Translations under genes and position numbers: made by a program | Source: Halobacillus litoralis | GTDB taxonomy: Bacteria > Bacillota > Bacilli > Bacillales > Halobacillaceae | NCBI RefSeq assembly: GCF_009856415.1 | Contig: NZ_WMEZ01000003.1 | Span: 1-64,000, forward strand | Reading direction: 5' to 3' | DNA: 64,000 nucleotides | The notes under the pieces: generated by a model | What the model was told of the DNA's origin: nothing | What the model saw: the letters and a program-made list of their open reading frames with translations, nothing else | Databases searched by the model: none | Part shown: positions 17,698 through 25,921 of the stretch, one piece after another | Numbering within the stretch: position 1 is the first letter of the stretch | Layout: each line of letters opens with the position of its first letter

Positions 17698-18363
17698 CTA
17701 TGGCAAATATTGAAAATGCGCTTCCACCCTGGCGACCGTCTCGAGCGTCCCCGGTTCAATCGGTGTGGCGGTCGCTCCGAGGACGTCCGCTTTTTGAAAG
17801 CTTTGTACCGGAACGGCAGGCGTTGTGCCCAGTTCAATGATTTTGACAGGGGTTTGATCCAAGTTCAGTCCCATCGTATTGGCAATGGTCTGCGCATTGG
17901 CGAGAGCATTGCCGAGGGCGATCCTTAACGCCTCCTGATAATTCTGATATGGATCACTCACCGTAAAAGCAATATATGAAATTCGGTTCGCCCCGCTCGC
18001 TACCGCTGTATCGATGACGTACCCGGTCTGACTCACATCGTCAATCGTGACTTTTAGAGTATGCGTCACTTGATAGCCACGGAACATCTGCTTGCCGTCC
18101 ACATAATCATACTCCGGGAAAATGAAGTAGTCCGCCGTCTGAATATTTTCTTCAGGAATCCCGGCAGACACCAATTGATTGCGTACGTTTTCCATCGTCT
18201 GAGCATTTTCCTGCTGTGCTTTTTCCAAATTTTTGTCCTGTGTTACAACACCGATGTTCACATTCGCAACATCCGGACGCACCTGAACTTTACCGATTCC
18301 ATTGACTTTAAGAAGCCTGCTTTCTCCTTCTCTTCCTCCCTGTCTCATTCCAGGATAATACAT
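17698..18363 (-). CDS. SIMPL domain (DUF541) protein
   Basis: A 221-residue SIMPL-domain protein: LLKVNGIGKVQVRPDVANVN near the start, then TADYFIFPEYDY and ANRISYIAFTVSDPYQNYQE, ending VARVEAHFQY, typical of DUF541. The role of the family is poorly defined; E. coli YggE reduces oxidative stress. No signal peptide is visible. AGGAGG is only 2 bases from the first ATG (18372) and 11 bases from the second (18363); I chose the second. Confidence 0.83.
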   Translation of the reverse strand: MYYPGMRQGGREGESRLLKVNGIGKVQVRPDVANVNIGVVTQDKNLEKAQQENAQTMENVRNQLVSAGIPEENIQTADYFIFPEYDYVDGKQMFRGYQVTHTLKVTIDDVSQTGYVIDTAVASGANRISYIAFTVSDPYQNYQEALRIALGNALANAQTIANTMGLNLDQTPVKIIELGTTPAVPVQSFQKADVLGATATPIEPGTLETVARVEAHFQYLP

Positions 18364-18490
18364 ATACCGCATCGCCTCCTTTTTTATTAAATGAAGGAGG
18401 ACGCGGGATTATGTCCTTTCTGGATATAAGGATTTTTCCCCATACTTTTATTTCCATATTTTGAATAGATAGTAAAAGGGGGTGGCGATT

Positions 18491-19948
18491 GTGCATCGTG
18501 CATATGAAGAAAGCTTACAAGAATATAAATCCTATATTGTCGAGGGGTTACCGACTTACGGGCGTAAAAAAAGAATTATTATTTTAGGAGCTGGCATGGC
18601 TGGTCTTGTGGCAGGTTCCCTATTGAAAAAAGCGGGGCACGACGTCATTATTTTAGAGGGTAATGATCGAGTCGGAGGAAGGGTCCATACCATCCGGGAG
18701 CCTTTTTCAAACGGAAACTACATAGACGCAGGCGCGATGCGTATCCCCGAAAATCACGAATACGTCCAAACTTATATTAAGAAATTCGGGTTATCCACCA
18801 ACCGCTTCATCAACTCAAAACCGAACGACCTGCTGATGATTAATGGACAGAAGGTACTCCGATCCCAATACGAAAAAAACCCGGATTTATTGCAATATAA
18901 CCTCCAGCCACACGAACGAGGGAAAACGGCGAAGCAATTGTTTCTGGATGCTGTCCAGCCGTTCTTAGACCTCTATCGCAATAGCTCAGATGAAGAGAAA
19001 AAAGTGTTAGAGGATAAATTCTCAAATTTTTCCATGGCAGAATACTTGAGAAACAACCCATACGGACCCTCGATGTCCAATCCTGCTGTCCGCATGATCA
19101 AAGTCGTGCTTGGCATCGAAGGCTTTCCTGAATTTTCTTTTCTGGACATTTTAATTGATATTACTTTCCCTATCTTTAATGGCCAAACAGAGTTCGTAGA
19201 AATCCAGGGCGGAAATGACCGTCTCCCCCATGCCTTTCTTCCCGAATTGATCGATAATATTTATTTTGAACAAAAAGTGACAAAGATCGTCCACAACCAT
19301 GACCGTGTCACTGTCCATACCGAAGACCAGCGTTTTTCCAAACCATCGTGCTGGAGCGGTGACTTTTTACTGACGACCATTCCTTTCAGCGCTTTTCAAT
19401 TCATTGACGTTCTCCCCTTTGGCTGCTTATCCCAGAAAAAGTGGCAGGCCATTCGAGAAGTCATTCACGTGCCTGCCGTTAAGATCGGCATCGAATTCAA
19501 GACTCGTTTTTGGGAAAGGTATACGGTCGGAAACCTCATTTCTGACTTACCTATCCGCTTTGCTTACCAAGCCAGCCACCACCAGGGCATGCCAGGTCCC
19601 GGCATTCTTCTTGCCAGTTACACCTGGGGACAGAACGCGCTGCTCTTCAACAGCCTCAGTCAAAAAGAAGCGACCAAGGAAGTACTTGAAAATCTCGAAC
19701 GTGTCTACGGAAACGTCGTGTATGAGGAATACATGCAAAGCGTGGTTTACAATTGGAGCCAAAACCCTTTCTCCGCCGGGTGCTTCACCTTGTTCACCCC
19801 GGGACAAAGCCGTGACCTCGAAGAAGTGATGCCTCTCCCGGAAGGTCGCATCCACTTCGCTGGAGAACAAACCTCCTCCTTCCACGGTTGGATTGAAGGA
19901 GCGATAGAATCCGGCATCCGCGCTGCGAAAGAAATCAATGAACGGTGA
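18491..19948 (+). CDS. Flavin amine oxidase family protein (L-amino-acid oxidase-like)
   Basis: A 485-residue FAD-dependent amine oxidase. The dinucleotide motif IIILGAGMAGLVAGSLLKKA is near residue 30, followed by VIILEGNDRVGGRVHT, and the C-terminus has HFAGEQTSSFHGWIEGAIES, the classic flavin-contacting end of L-amino-acid and monoamine oxidases. It deaminates amines or amino acids, releasing ammonia and H2O2. I start at GTG 18491, where AAGGGGG lies 8-9 bases upstream; GTG 18482 is the alternative. It is not clearly in an operon and is followed by a palindrome array. Confidence 0.88.
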   Translation: MHRAYEESLQEYKSYIVEGLPTYGRKKRIIILGAGMAGLVAGSLLKKAGHDVIILEGNDRVGGRVHTIREPFSNGNYIDAGAMRIPENHEYVQTYIKKFGLSTNRFINSKPNDLLMINGQKVLRSQYEKNPDLLQYNLQPHERGKTAKQLFLDAVQPFLDLYRNSSDEEKKVLEDKFSNFSMAEYLRNNPYGPSMSNPAVRMIKVVLGIEGFPEFSFLDILIDITFPIFNGQTEFVEIQGGNDRLPHAFLPELIDNIYFEQKVTKIVHNHDRVTVHTEDQRFSKPSCWSGDFLLTTIPFSAFQFIDVLPFGCLSQKKWQAIREVIHVPAVKIGIEFKTRFWERYTVGNLISDLPIRFAYQASHHQGMPGPGILLASYTWGQNALLFNSLSQKEATKEVLENLERVYGNVVYEEYMQSVVYNWSQNPFSAGCFTLFTPGQSRDLEEVMPLPEGRIHFAGEQTSSFHGWIEGAIESGIRAAKEINER

Positions 19949-19987
19949 TTGTTGCGTGCCTGATGTTGAAGGGGTGCCCTTGATGGG

Positions 19988-20139
19988 GTGCCTGGCACCG
20001 AATTCCATATAGGAGTGCCTGGCACCATCCTGTGCACTGCTGGTGCCTGACACCGTTCTGCGTACGGGAAGTGCCTGGCACCGAATTCCGTATAGCAGTG
20101 CCTGGCACCACAATAAGTCTACCTGGTGCCATGCTTACT
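19988..20139. repeat. Array D: 13-bp palindrome GGTGCCTGGCACC at 27-28 bp spacing
   Basis: GTGCCTGGCACC (one copy GTGCCTGACACC) starts at 19988, 20015, 20043, 20071 and 20098, steps of 27, 28, 28 and 27 bp. A degenerate last unit ends near 20131. Spacers 1 and 4 share GAATTCCRTATAG; the other spacers differ. The core is self-complementary, so each unit can form a hairpin. Overlapping reading frames on the minus strand have no ribosome site and only repeat the array in translation. Confidence 0.85.
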
Positions 20140-20163
20140 GTTCACCATTTCACATACACCCAC

Positions 20164-20205
20164 AAAAAAATCCCTTTCCACTATTCAAAGTAGAAAGGGA
20201 TTTTT
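20164..20205. terminator. Terminator of the protease gene
   Basis: AAAATCCCTTTC and GAAAGGGATTTTT pair around 14 bases; T-runs flank both ends. It directly follows the protease stop codon on the minus strand. Confidence 0.85.
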
Positions 20206-20209
20206 ATAA

Positions 20210-21367
20210 TCAGGAAGCAGTTTCTTCCTGTTCGGCACTCAACTCTTCGCCGGAACCGCTCCAGATTTTGACAGATTGGTTCTCTTTTTTGACCGGATAG
20301 ACGACTTTGTATTTCTTCATCTGCACTTCCCCATCGACTGTTTCTTCAGCCGTGAGGAAAGCGGTGACTTCGACCATATCGCCCTGTGGGTCTGCGACAA
20401 GGTTATCCACTTTCACACTGAGCGTATTGTTGTAGCCGGAACGGAAGTCTTCAAACGAAATGTCTTCCTGCCAGCTCGCGCTCAGTAAGGAATAAGCGGT
20501 GACGAAATCGCCTTGATTGATGCTGTCATAAAAATACTGCACCATATAACTCGCCTGCTCAGCATCCGTCCCTGTCACCGGCGAGTATACCTCACCCGTC
20601 AGCTCTGGAAATTCCGGGAGGGAGCGCATCGGGGATTCACTCCAGCGCCTCACCATCGGCAGCACATCGGCAACCGGAATGCTGAAACCGATCGATTCGT
20701 CATCCATTTTTGCAGAGTTGATCCCGATCACTTCACCGGTTTCCCGATCAAGAAGGGGTCCGCCACTGTTTCCTGGTGAAATCGGTGCTGAGATTTGGTA
20801 TAAGTTTTTATAATGAAAAGGCTCGATATCGAGCGTCCGTTCTAGGCCGCTGATTTCCCCGCGCGTAACCGTGTTCTGAAGCCCGAGTGGACTTCCAAGC
20901 GCCAGGACTTCGTCAAGAAGCTCTGCTGAATTTTCTTCTCTAATCGGCAGCGGTTCCTTCCCTTTCAAGCCTGGCACGCGTACGACGGCGACATCAATAT
21001 CCCGGCTGACTCCGATCACGTTGCCGGGCAATTTTTTCCCATCTGATGTAATGACATTGACACTTTCTGTATTTGCAACGACATGCGCGTTCGTTATGAT
21101 ATCTCCTTGATCATTGTACAAAAACCCTGAACCGACCGAACCGTCTTCGAGCTCTAGTTGGACGACAAGCTTTTGTGATTCAAAAATGATCTCCTGTGTT
21201 TCTTTCGGTACTTCTCCCTCTTTCTCATCCTCAGCGGGTGGTTGGTTCAACACAGCTGAAACCGTCACGTCCTTCTGAACGGTATCCATGACGTAGAAAA
21301 CGCCCGCAATCCCGCCACCTAGGATCAGAAGAGTGGCGAGAAGGCTGATGATCCAAGAGCGTTTCAT
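20210..21367 (-). CDS. Membrane-anchored trypsin-like serine protease (HtrA-like)
   Basis: A 385-residue protein with an N-terminal membrane anchor (about 5-27), a trypsin-like domain (about 60-255) with H95 (TNAHVVA), D125 (DIDVAVV) and S201 (PGNSGGPL), and a C-terminal domain (about 280-365) of NTF2-like appearance instead of the PDZ domain of true HtrA proteases. It probably acts outside the membrane. The start at 21367 is preceded by AGGGGG; the ATG 27 bases upstream would overlap the previous gene. It lies 11 bases behind the zinc-ribbon/FxLYD gene, so the two probably work together. Confidence 0.88.
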   Translation of the reverse strand: MKRSWIISLLATLLILGGGIAGVFYVMDTVQKDVTVSAVLNQPPAEDEKEGEVPKETQEIIFESQKLVVQLELEDGSVGSGFLYNDQGDIITNAHVVANTESVNVITSDGKKLPGNVIGVSRDIDVAVVRVPGLKGKEPLPIREENSAELLDEVLALGSPLGLQNTVTRGEISGLERTLDIEPFHYKNLYQISAPISPGNSGGPLLDRETGEVIGINSAKMDDESIGFSIPVADVLPMVRRWSESPMRSLPEFPELTGEVYSPVTGTDAEQASYMVQYFYDSINQGDFVTAYSLLSASWQEDISFEDFRSGYNNTLSVKVDNLVADPQGDMVEVTAFLTAEETVDGEVQMKKYKVVYPVKKENQSVKIWSGSGEELSAEQEETAS

Positions 21368-21378
21368 CTTCCATCCCC

Positions 21379-22530
21379 CTATTCTACGAGCCACTCCATC
21401 TCTGTCATTTCGACGGAGTATTCGCCTTCTTCTAATTCATAATGTACTTTTTCAAACGTTCCCTGATCTCCAGGGTTCATATAGTTCGGAAAAACTTTCA
21501 CAGATTCAGAACGGACGACCTTTCCTTCTTTATCAAGGATGTCATACTTCACGGTGACCGTACTGATGATTTGGGTCGCTACACTTTTCAGAGACCCTTT
21601 CACTTTGTAATCGCCGAACTCATCTTTCGTTATCGAAAGATCGATGACCTCAAGCGCCTGCGTCTGGTTGCGCAATTCATCCTGGGCCGCTTGCTGCATC
21701 GCGCTTTCGAGCCTTTGCTGTTCTGCTTGTTCGAAGGCCGTCTTTTCCTGCTGGATCCGTTCTTTCAACTGAATCAATTTTTCATCATTGGAAACATACT
21801 GCAAGCCCTGATCGATGATGGCAATCGCTTCAGCATAGCGCTTTTCTCCCGCTGCCGCTTCCGCTTTTTTCGTCGATTGGTTCACGATTTTTTCAAAGAT
21901 TTTGTCCCGGACTTTGGAGGCTTCCTCCAGGTTGAGTCCGGATAATGTATTCAACTTTGCTGCCAGTTCATCTACATCTGTGATTTTTGAAAGTTCCTGA
22001 TTGATTTCCTTCAATGTCAATCTGGAATCCATTTCATTCATTTTTGGAACAAGGGTCACAAGCAGACGGCTGTCTTCCTGGCGCAAAGACTCTTGAATGG
22101 CTGAAAGCTTTTCACTCGCTTTTTTCAACGAACCTTCTTCAATCCACTGGCCGACCTTCTCAAGCTCCTGATCCCAGGTCAATGCTTCCTGCACAGATCC
22201 AAGCTCCTGTTGAAGGGCTTCAAGCTCCGGACGCTGGTCGATCGCTCCGACGAGCAGCTTTTCCGCTTCCCGGTACTCACCGGCAAGAGCTTCCTGCTCC
22301 GCTTCTTGTTTCATCGAAACGACTTTCTCATTCACATCTTTTTGGTAGTCATAAACAAAATAAAGGGCTACCCCCATTACGACAAGCGTGACGAAAGGCG
22401 TAATGATTGGCAACCACGATCGTTTAGCCGTGTTATTCGGTTCAGGTGTTTCCTTCAAGTTCTTTCCGCATTGGGAACAGTAACGGGCACCGTCATCCAC
22501 CATATGGTTACAATGAGGACATTCAGTCAT
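21379..22530 (-). CDS. Zinc-ribbon membrane protein with FxLYD domain
   Basis: A 383-residue protein: an N-terminal zinc ribbon (C4, C7, C18, C21 in TECPHCNHM and YCSQCGKN), one transmembrane helix (about 39-60), a long helical, probably coiled-coil region (about 65-290, rich in Glu, Gln and Lys), and a C-terminal FxLYD-like beta domain (VTVKYDILDKEGKVVRSES). The ribbon faces the cytoplasm and the rest is outside. The start at 22530 follows GGAGGACGGGACC. Forms a two-gene unit with the protease; possibly an envelope-stress sensor or regulator, which is inference. Confidence 0.82.
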   Translation of the reverse strand: MTECPHCNHMVDDGARYCSQCGKNLKETPEPNNTAKRSWLPIITPFVTLVVMGVALYFVYDYQKDVNEKVVSMKQEAEQEALAGEYREAEKLLVGAIDQRPELEALQQELGSVQEALTWDQELEKVGQWIEEGSLKKASEKLSAIQESLRQEDSRLLVTLVPKMNEMDSRLTLKEINQELSKITDVDELAAKLNTLSGLNLEEASKVRDKIFEKIVNQSTKKAEAAAGEKRYAEAIAIIDQGLQYVSNDEKLIQLKERIQQEKTAFEQAEQQRLESAMQQAAQDELRNQTQALEVIDLSITKDEFGDYKVKGSLKSVATQIISTVTVKYDILDKEGKVVRSESVKVFPNYMNPGDQGTFEKVHYELEEGEYSVEMTEMEWLVE

Positions 22531-22731
22531 GGTCCCGTCCTCCTTTTCTATCACTTTCATAATTCTGGAATCTCTAAGAATCCTTATCTATTATAGCATG
22601 CCTTCCACTGGATGAGTAAACGACATAGGTCCCTTTTTTATAAAAAAATTGCCGATGCAGGATAAGCGCACGGCCCGTTCTCATTTGTCCGCATAAAATG
22701 AGATATCCCAAAACTTGAGAGGAGGGTCCTC

Positions 22732-22818
22732 ATGTCGAATCGTCCTAATGAAAACAAGCCGAGCAGAAAACCCTCAAAACCGTGTTGTGGACGTAAACGC
22801 AAAGGAACGTCCCGCTGA
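22732..22818 (+). CDS. 28-residue basic peptide
   Basis: A short frame, MSNRPNENKPSRKPSKPCCG and eight more residues, of which about a third are Lys or Arg, with a CC pair. GAGAGGAGGG lies 5-6 bases before the ATG, and a clean terminator begins 9 bases after the stop. A strong ribosome site, a coherent short frame and an own terminator argue for a real gene. I do not recognise the family. A nucleic-acid-binding or metal-binding role would be guesswork. Confidence 0.55.
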   Translation: MSNRPNENKPSRKPSKPCCGRKRKGTSR

Positions 22819-22827
22819 AAATAGCAG

Positions 22828-22855
22828 GAGCCGCACGAAATAAGCGGCTCTTTTT
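22828..22855 (+). terminator. Terminator of the 28-residue peptide gene
   Basis: GAGCCGC, nine bases and GCGGCTC followed by TTTTT. Confidence 0.85.
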
Positions 22856-22881
22856 CAACTGGGTGTCATTTGTCACGGAAA

Positions 22882-22898
22882 TGTAATCTTTTTGTAGG
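22882..22898 (+). promoter_or_regulatory. Candidate WalR box
   Basis: TGTAAT-N5-TGTAGG is close to the WalR consensus TGTWAH-N5-TGTWAH (last two bases differ). It lies about 75 bp upstream of a YocH-like 3D-domain gene; yocH is a WalR target in B. subtilis. Confidence 0.45.
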
Positions 22899-22972
22899 TA
22901 TTTTGTCTTTGTATGATGGCTTAGTGGTTGTTACAATGGGCGAAGTGAAATATTGAAAGGGGACCTCTACTT

Positions 22973-23467
22973 ATGAACAAACGTCTTTTTTCCCTTCTTC
23001 TTTTGCCTATGATGATTTTCGGTCTTGCCCTTCCAGTCGCTGCTGATGAAGTGGACAAGCCCGCTCAAAATATTGAAACGAAATCACTCTCTTTAGATAA
23101 AAAAACAAAAGATCTTGAACGTTTTCCGGAAAAAGAAAAGAAAGCCGTCACAGCATCTGCTTCAAAAGATGACGTCAAGCGTACCGTTGCTGTTGAAGCG
23201 ACGGCCTATACCGCTTTTTGTGAAGGATGCAGCGGAGTCACGTACACAGGGATTGATCTCCGTGCCAACCCGGACCAAAAAGTGATCGCTGTCGACCCTA
23301 ACGTCATCCCACTCGGCTCTAAAGTCCGCGTGCCCGGCTATGGCGTAGCCGTCGCTGGTGATATCGGTGGAGATATTGAAGGTCACCGCATCGACCTCTT
23401 TATGGCACAGGAGAAAGACGCGTTCGACTATGGGCGCCGCCAAGTAAAAGTTGAGATCTTGAACTAA
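22973..23467 (+). CDS. Secreted 3D-domain cell-wall protein (YocH-like)
   Basis: A 164-residue exported protein with a signal peptide (about 1-24, cleavage near VAADE) and a C-terminal 3D domain (about 72-164) showing the three conserved aspartates D108 (VIAVDPN), D130 (AGDIGG) and D141 (RIDLFM), as in MltA-like lytic enzymes and YocH. Cell-wall turnover is the likely role. Unlike YocH it has no LysM repeats, only a Lys-rich linker (about 28-70), so it may rely on charge to bind the wall. GAAAGGGGAC precedes the ATG. Confidence 0.9.
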   Translation: MNKRLFSLLLLPMMIFGLALPVAADEVDKPAQNIETKSLSLDKKTKDLERFPEKEKKAVTASASKDDVKRTVAVEATAYTAFCEGCSGVTYTGIDLRANPDQKVIAVDPNVIPLGSKVRVPGYGVAVAGDIGGDIEGHRIDLFMAQEKDAFDYGRRQVKVEILN

Positions 23468-23495
23468 ACTCTTCCTTTTAGGGAGAGTTTTTTTT
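23467..23495 (+). terminator. Terminator of the 3D-domain gene
   Basis: AACTCTTCC, TTTTA and GGGAGAGTT pair and are followed by a T-run. Confidence 0.85.
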
Positions 23496-23623
23496 GCGTT
23501 GCCTAGAGCATGGCGAGCCAAGTCTCGACAATGTCTATAAAAGAAGGACAACGGGTGTCAATGATGATAGAAGTGGTCAGGATAGGCATTGCCCTTCGTA
23601 TCACAGCAAATATATAAGATACT

Positions 23624-23668
23624 AAAAAAAACGCAGCTTCCTTATCACAGGAATGCTGCGCTCTTTTT
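23624..23668. terminator. Bidirectional terminator
   Basis: GCAGCTTCC and GGAATGCTGC pair, with an A-run on one side and seven T on the other. It abuts the stop codon of the small minus-strand gene at 23669. The stretch 23496-23623 holds no supported gene. Confidence 0.8.
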
Positions 23669-23905
23669 TTAATCTCTACTGAACCTCGTTTTTCTCGCAC
23701 ATTTATCTAAATAAAAGCTTTCAACTCCGCTTGTATGAAGCGCAACGCCATCTTCCAGGAACCACCACGTTCCGCGGTCCAACTGCTTGATAATGAACTC
23801 AGACGCTTCACGCTCGTCCATCTCTTCACTCAACTCAAGATCGTGCGTCACAACACGCTTACTGTCCAGCAGGAAAATGACATGCCACTCTTTTTTCTTC
23901 GCCAC
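23669..23905 (-). CDS. Small hypothetical protein (78 aa)
   Basis: A 78-residue soluble protein, KKKEWHVIFLLDSKRVVTHD, then an acidic stretch, then GTWWFLEDGVALHTSGVESF. It looks like a compact alpha/beta fold without membrane segments. The GTG start at 23905 is preceded by AAAGGAGTG at good spacing, and a terminator directly follows. I do not recognise the family. Monocistronic. Confidence 0.65.
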   Translation of the reverse strand: MAKKKEWHVIFLLDSKRVVTHDLELSEEMDEREASEFIIKQLDRGTWWFLEDGVALHTSGVESFYLDKCARKTRFSRD

Positions 23906-24387
23906 GTTATCACTCCTTTTTCTTATGTAAGTTACTATTCCTTACCCGGCTGTTTTTTAGTTTAATCTTAAAATCCAAACTCATACATCAACTTCGAGTG
24001 CTTTTTCGCTAAACTCAGGCATAAGATAGCAGCGTTGTTCCATTAATCAGCGCTTCTGTAATCATATTAGCGACTTCTTCCTGAATATTAGCAGCTTGCC
24101 CGAAACAACAAAAAAGCCACGCCGGCAGCGTCGCTTTTGATCAGTCTTTATGTAGGGGGAGGTGCGCCAGATGTACGCCAAGAAGTTCTTCGATTTGCTT
24201 TCCCACAAACAAAGAAAAACCAGCGAGTGACATATGAGCGAGCGACAGGTATAAGACATCCCTCCAATAAGTGTTTTAGGTCGTCCTGTCTACACATTTA
24301 TTTTACCACTTGTCCACGTTGAACCATGTTAATTCTACGTAAAGACTGAGCTTTGTTCTCTTTGTACAACCATTGTATGCAACATGA
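23906..24387. other. Intergenic stretch with no clear gene
   Basis: Contains an imperfect terminator-like hairpin on the minus strand (about 24103-24133, AAGCGACGC/GCGTGGCTT followed by T6) and, upstream of it, a 30-codon minus-strand frame starting at 24233 (MSLAGFSLFVGKQIEELLGV onward) without a ribosome site. These may be the remains of a lost small gene. Nothing else was seen. Confidence 0.4.
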
Positions 24388-24416
24388 TTTACAAATAGAC
24401 GAGTCTTCGTTACAAT
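24388..24416 (+). promoter_or_regulatory. SigA-type promoter of the YeeE/TsuA gene
   Basis: TTTACA (24388-24393), a 17-bp spacer and TACAAT (24411-24416), 54 bases before the start codon. Confidence 0.7.
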
Positions 24417-24470
24417 ATCAAAAGTTCAATTAAAACTGAGTAAACAAATCGGATTTAGGAGGAATGAAAC

Positions 24471-25718
24471 ATGCAACAACAGACAGTCCAGCAGACGGTC
24501 GAAGAAAACACCCGTTCGACCATTGTCGCTCCGTTAGATCCGGTACAAAAGCCATTCGTATGGATCGGAGCGATTTTAGCGCTGCTTTTATTTATAACCA
24601 TTGTATCTGTCACCACCTTCACGCAGGGAGTGCTGTTCTTAATCGGACTTGCTTTCGGACTCGTACTCTTGCACGCAAGATTCGGCTTTACTTCCGCATT
24701 CAGACGGCTGATCTCCGTCGGGAATGTACAGGGCCTTCAAGCGCATATGTTGATGCTCGCTGTCGCTACAACGCTTTTCGCCATCATACTCGGAACAGGG
24801 TTCAGCTTTACAGGTAACGCCCCTCAAGGCTATGTCTTCCCTGTCGGCATCAGCGTTGTCTTCGGTTCCTTCATCTTCGGAATCGGCATGCAGCTCGGTT
24901 CTGGCTGTGCATCCGGAACGCTTTATACTGTCGGCGGCGGGAAATCATCGATGATCCTCACACTGCTCGGTTTCATCGGAGGATCGGTGCTCGGTGCGTA
25001 CCATATTGGATTCTGGCGCGAGACACCGACCCTGCCGGCAATTTCTTTAGCCGAGTCCACCGGCTTCGGCTATTTTGGCGGCTGGATATTACAACTGGCG
25101 ATTTTCCTTGGCATTTACGGCATTACCGTTAAGCTTGCAAGGATGAAGAACCCGCCGAAAATGGCACCACTTAAAACGACGACCGGTTTAAAAAAATTGT
25201 GGCGCGGGGCGTGGCCGTTGCTTCTTGCCGCCGTCATTCTCGGCGTATTGAATGCCATCACCCTTGCCGTCCGCGGCAATCCATGGGGCATCACATCCGC
25301 CTTTGCGCTATGGGGATCCAAGTTCATCCAAATGTTCGGTGTCGATGTCGCGAGCTGGACGTACTGGTCCAGTGACCCGGCACCACTTAATCAGACCGTC
25401 CTTGCCGATTCTACAAGTGTGATGAACTTCGGTATCATCCTTGGTGCGTTCATCGCCGCAAGCTTTCAAGGCAACTTCAAGCCTGGAAAAATCAAACCCG
25501 GCATCGGGGCCGCTTCCATCATCGGCGGCGTCCTGATGGGATACGGCGCTCGCCTTGCGTTCGGTTGTAACATCGGCGCGTATTTCGGCGGCATCGCCTC
25601 CTTCAGTCTTCATGGCTGGGTATGGATGATCATGGCGCTCGCCGGCACGTACCTTGCTTTGTTCCTGCGTCCAATGTTCGGCATGAAAAACCCCAATCCA
25701 AAAGATTCAATCTGTTAA
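24471..25718 (+). CDS. YeeE/YedE-family (TsuA-like) thiosulfate transporter
   Basis: A 415-residue protein with two Sulf_transp halves. Each half has the cysteine motif of the transport path: GMQLGSGCASGTLYTVGGGK in the first and ARLAFGCNIGAYFGGIASFS in the second. About nine or ten transmembrane helices. TsuA homologues import thiosulfate or related sulfur compounds. No tusA-type sulfur-carrier gene is adjacent, so the partner must be elsewhere. AGGAGGAATGAAAC precedes the ATG; monocistronic with its own promoter and terminator. Confidence 0.9.
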   Translation: MQQQTVQQTVEENTRSTIVAPLDPVQKPFVWIGAILALLLFITIVSVTTFTQGVLFLIGLAFGLVLLHARFGFTSAFRRLISVGNVQGLQAHMLMLAVATTLFAIILGTGFSFTGNAPQGYVFPVGISVVFGSFIFGIGMQLGSGCASGTLYTVGGGKSSMILTLLGFIGGSVLGAYHIGFWRETPTLPAISLAESTGFGYFGGWILQLAIFLGIYGITVKLARMKNPPKMAPLKTTTGLKKLWRGAWPLLLAAVILGVLNAITLAVRGNPWGITSAFALWGSKFIQMFGVDVASWTYWSSDPAPLNQTVLADSTSVMNFGIILGAFIAASFQGNFKPGKIKPGIGAASIIGGVLMGYGARLAFGCNIGAYFGGIASFSLHGWVWMIMALAGTYLALFLRPMFGMKNPNPKDSIC

Positions 25719-25723
25719 AAGGA

Positions 25724-25755
25724 AACCCTCCAGCTTCCGGGCTGGAGGGTTTTTG
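25724..25755 (+). terminator. Terminator of the YeeE/TsuA gene
   Basis: CCCTCCAGC, TTCCGG and GCTGGAGGG followed by TTTTT. Confidence 0.93.
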
Positions 25756-25760
25756 GATAT

Positions 25761-25880
25761 GTTGATATATAGAATATTCAACCGATATCACCTGCTTTTC
25801 ATTGATATATTGGTGATTTAACCGATATATTTTAAATTCAACCGATATAATCGAAATTTAATTGATATCCGCTCCAACCT
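25761..25880 (+). repeat. Array B: 20-bp periodic half-conserved repeats (core A(TT/CC)GATAT)
   Basis: Six units start exactly every 20 bp (25761, 25781, 25801, 25821, 25841, 25861). Their first ten bases are GTTGATATAT, ACCGATATCA, ATTGATATAT, ACCGATATAT, ACCGATATAA and ATTGATATCC; the next six or so vary, and most units end TTYA. Positions 2-3 are always TT or always CC, never mixed. Same core and period as array A 16 kb away. It sits between a terminator and a type I toxin-antitoxin locus. Confidence 0.9.
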
Positions 25881-25921
25881 CCCACCTGTTTCTTTTTCAA
25901 AAAATGTGGTATGATAAGAGC

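Noticed and set aside
19935-20132. Reading frames across the GTGCCTGGCACC array (WCQALLYGIRCQA-type peptides)
   Set aside because: No ribosome site; the peptides only restate the DNA repeat and overlap in several frames.
23531-23617. 28-codon plus-strand frame (MSIKEGQRVS...)
   Set aside because: No ribosome site, and it lies between two terminators with no promoter seen.
24062-24259. 65-codon minus-strand frame
   Set aside because: It runs through a terminator-like hairpin and lacks a ribosome site.
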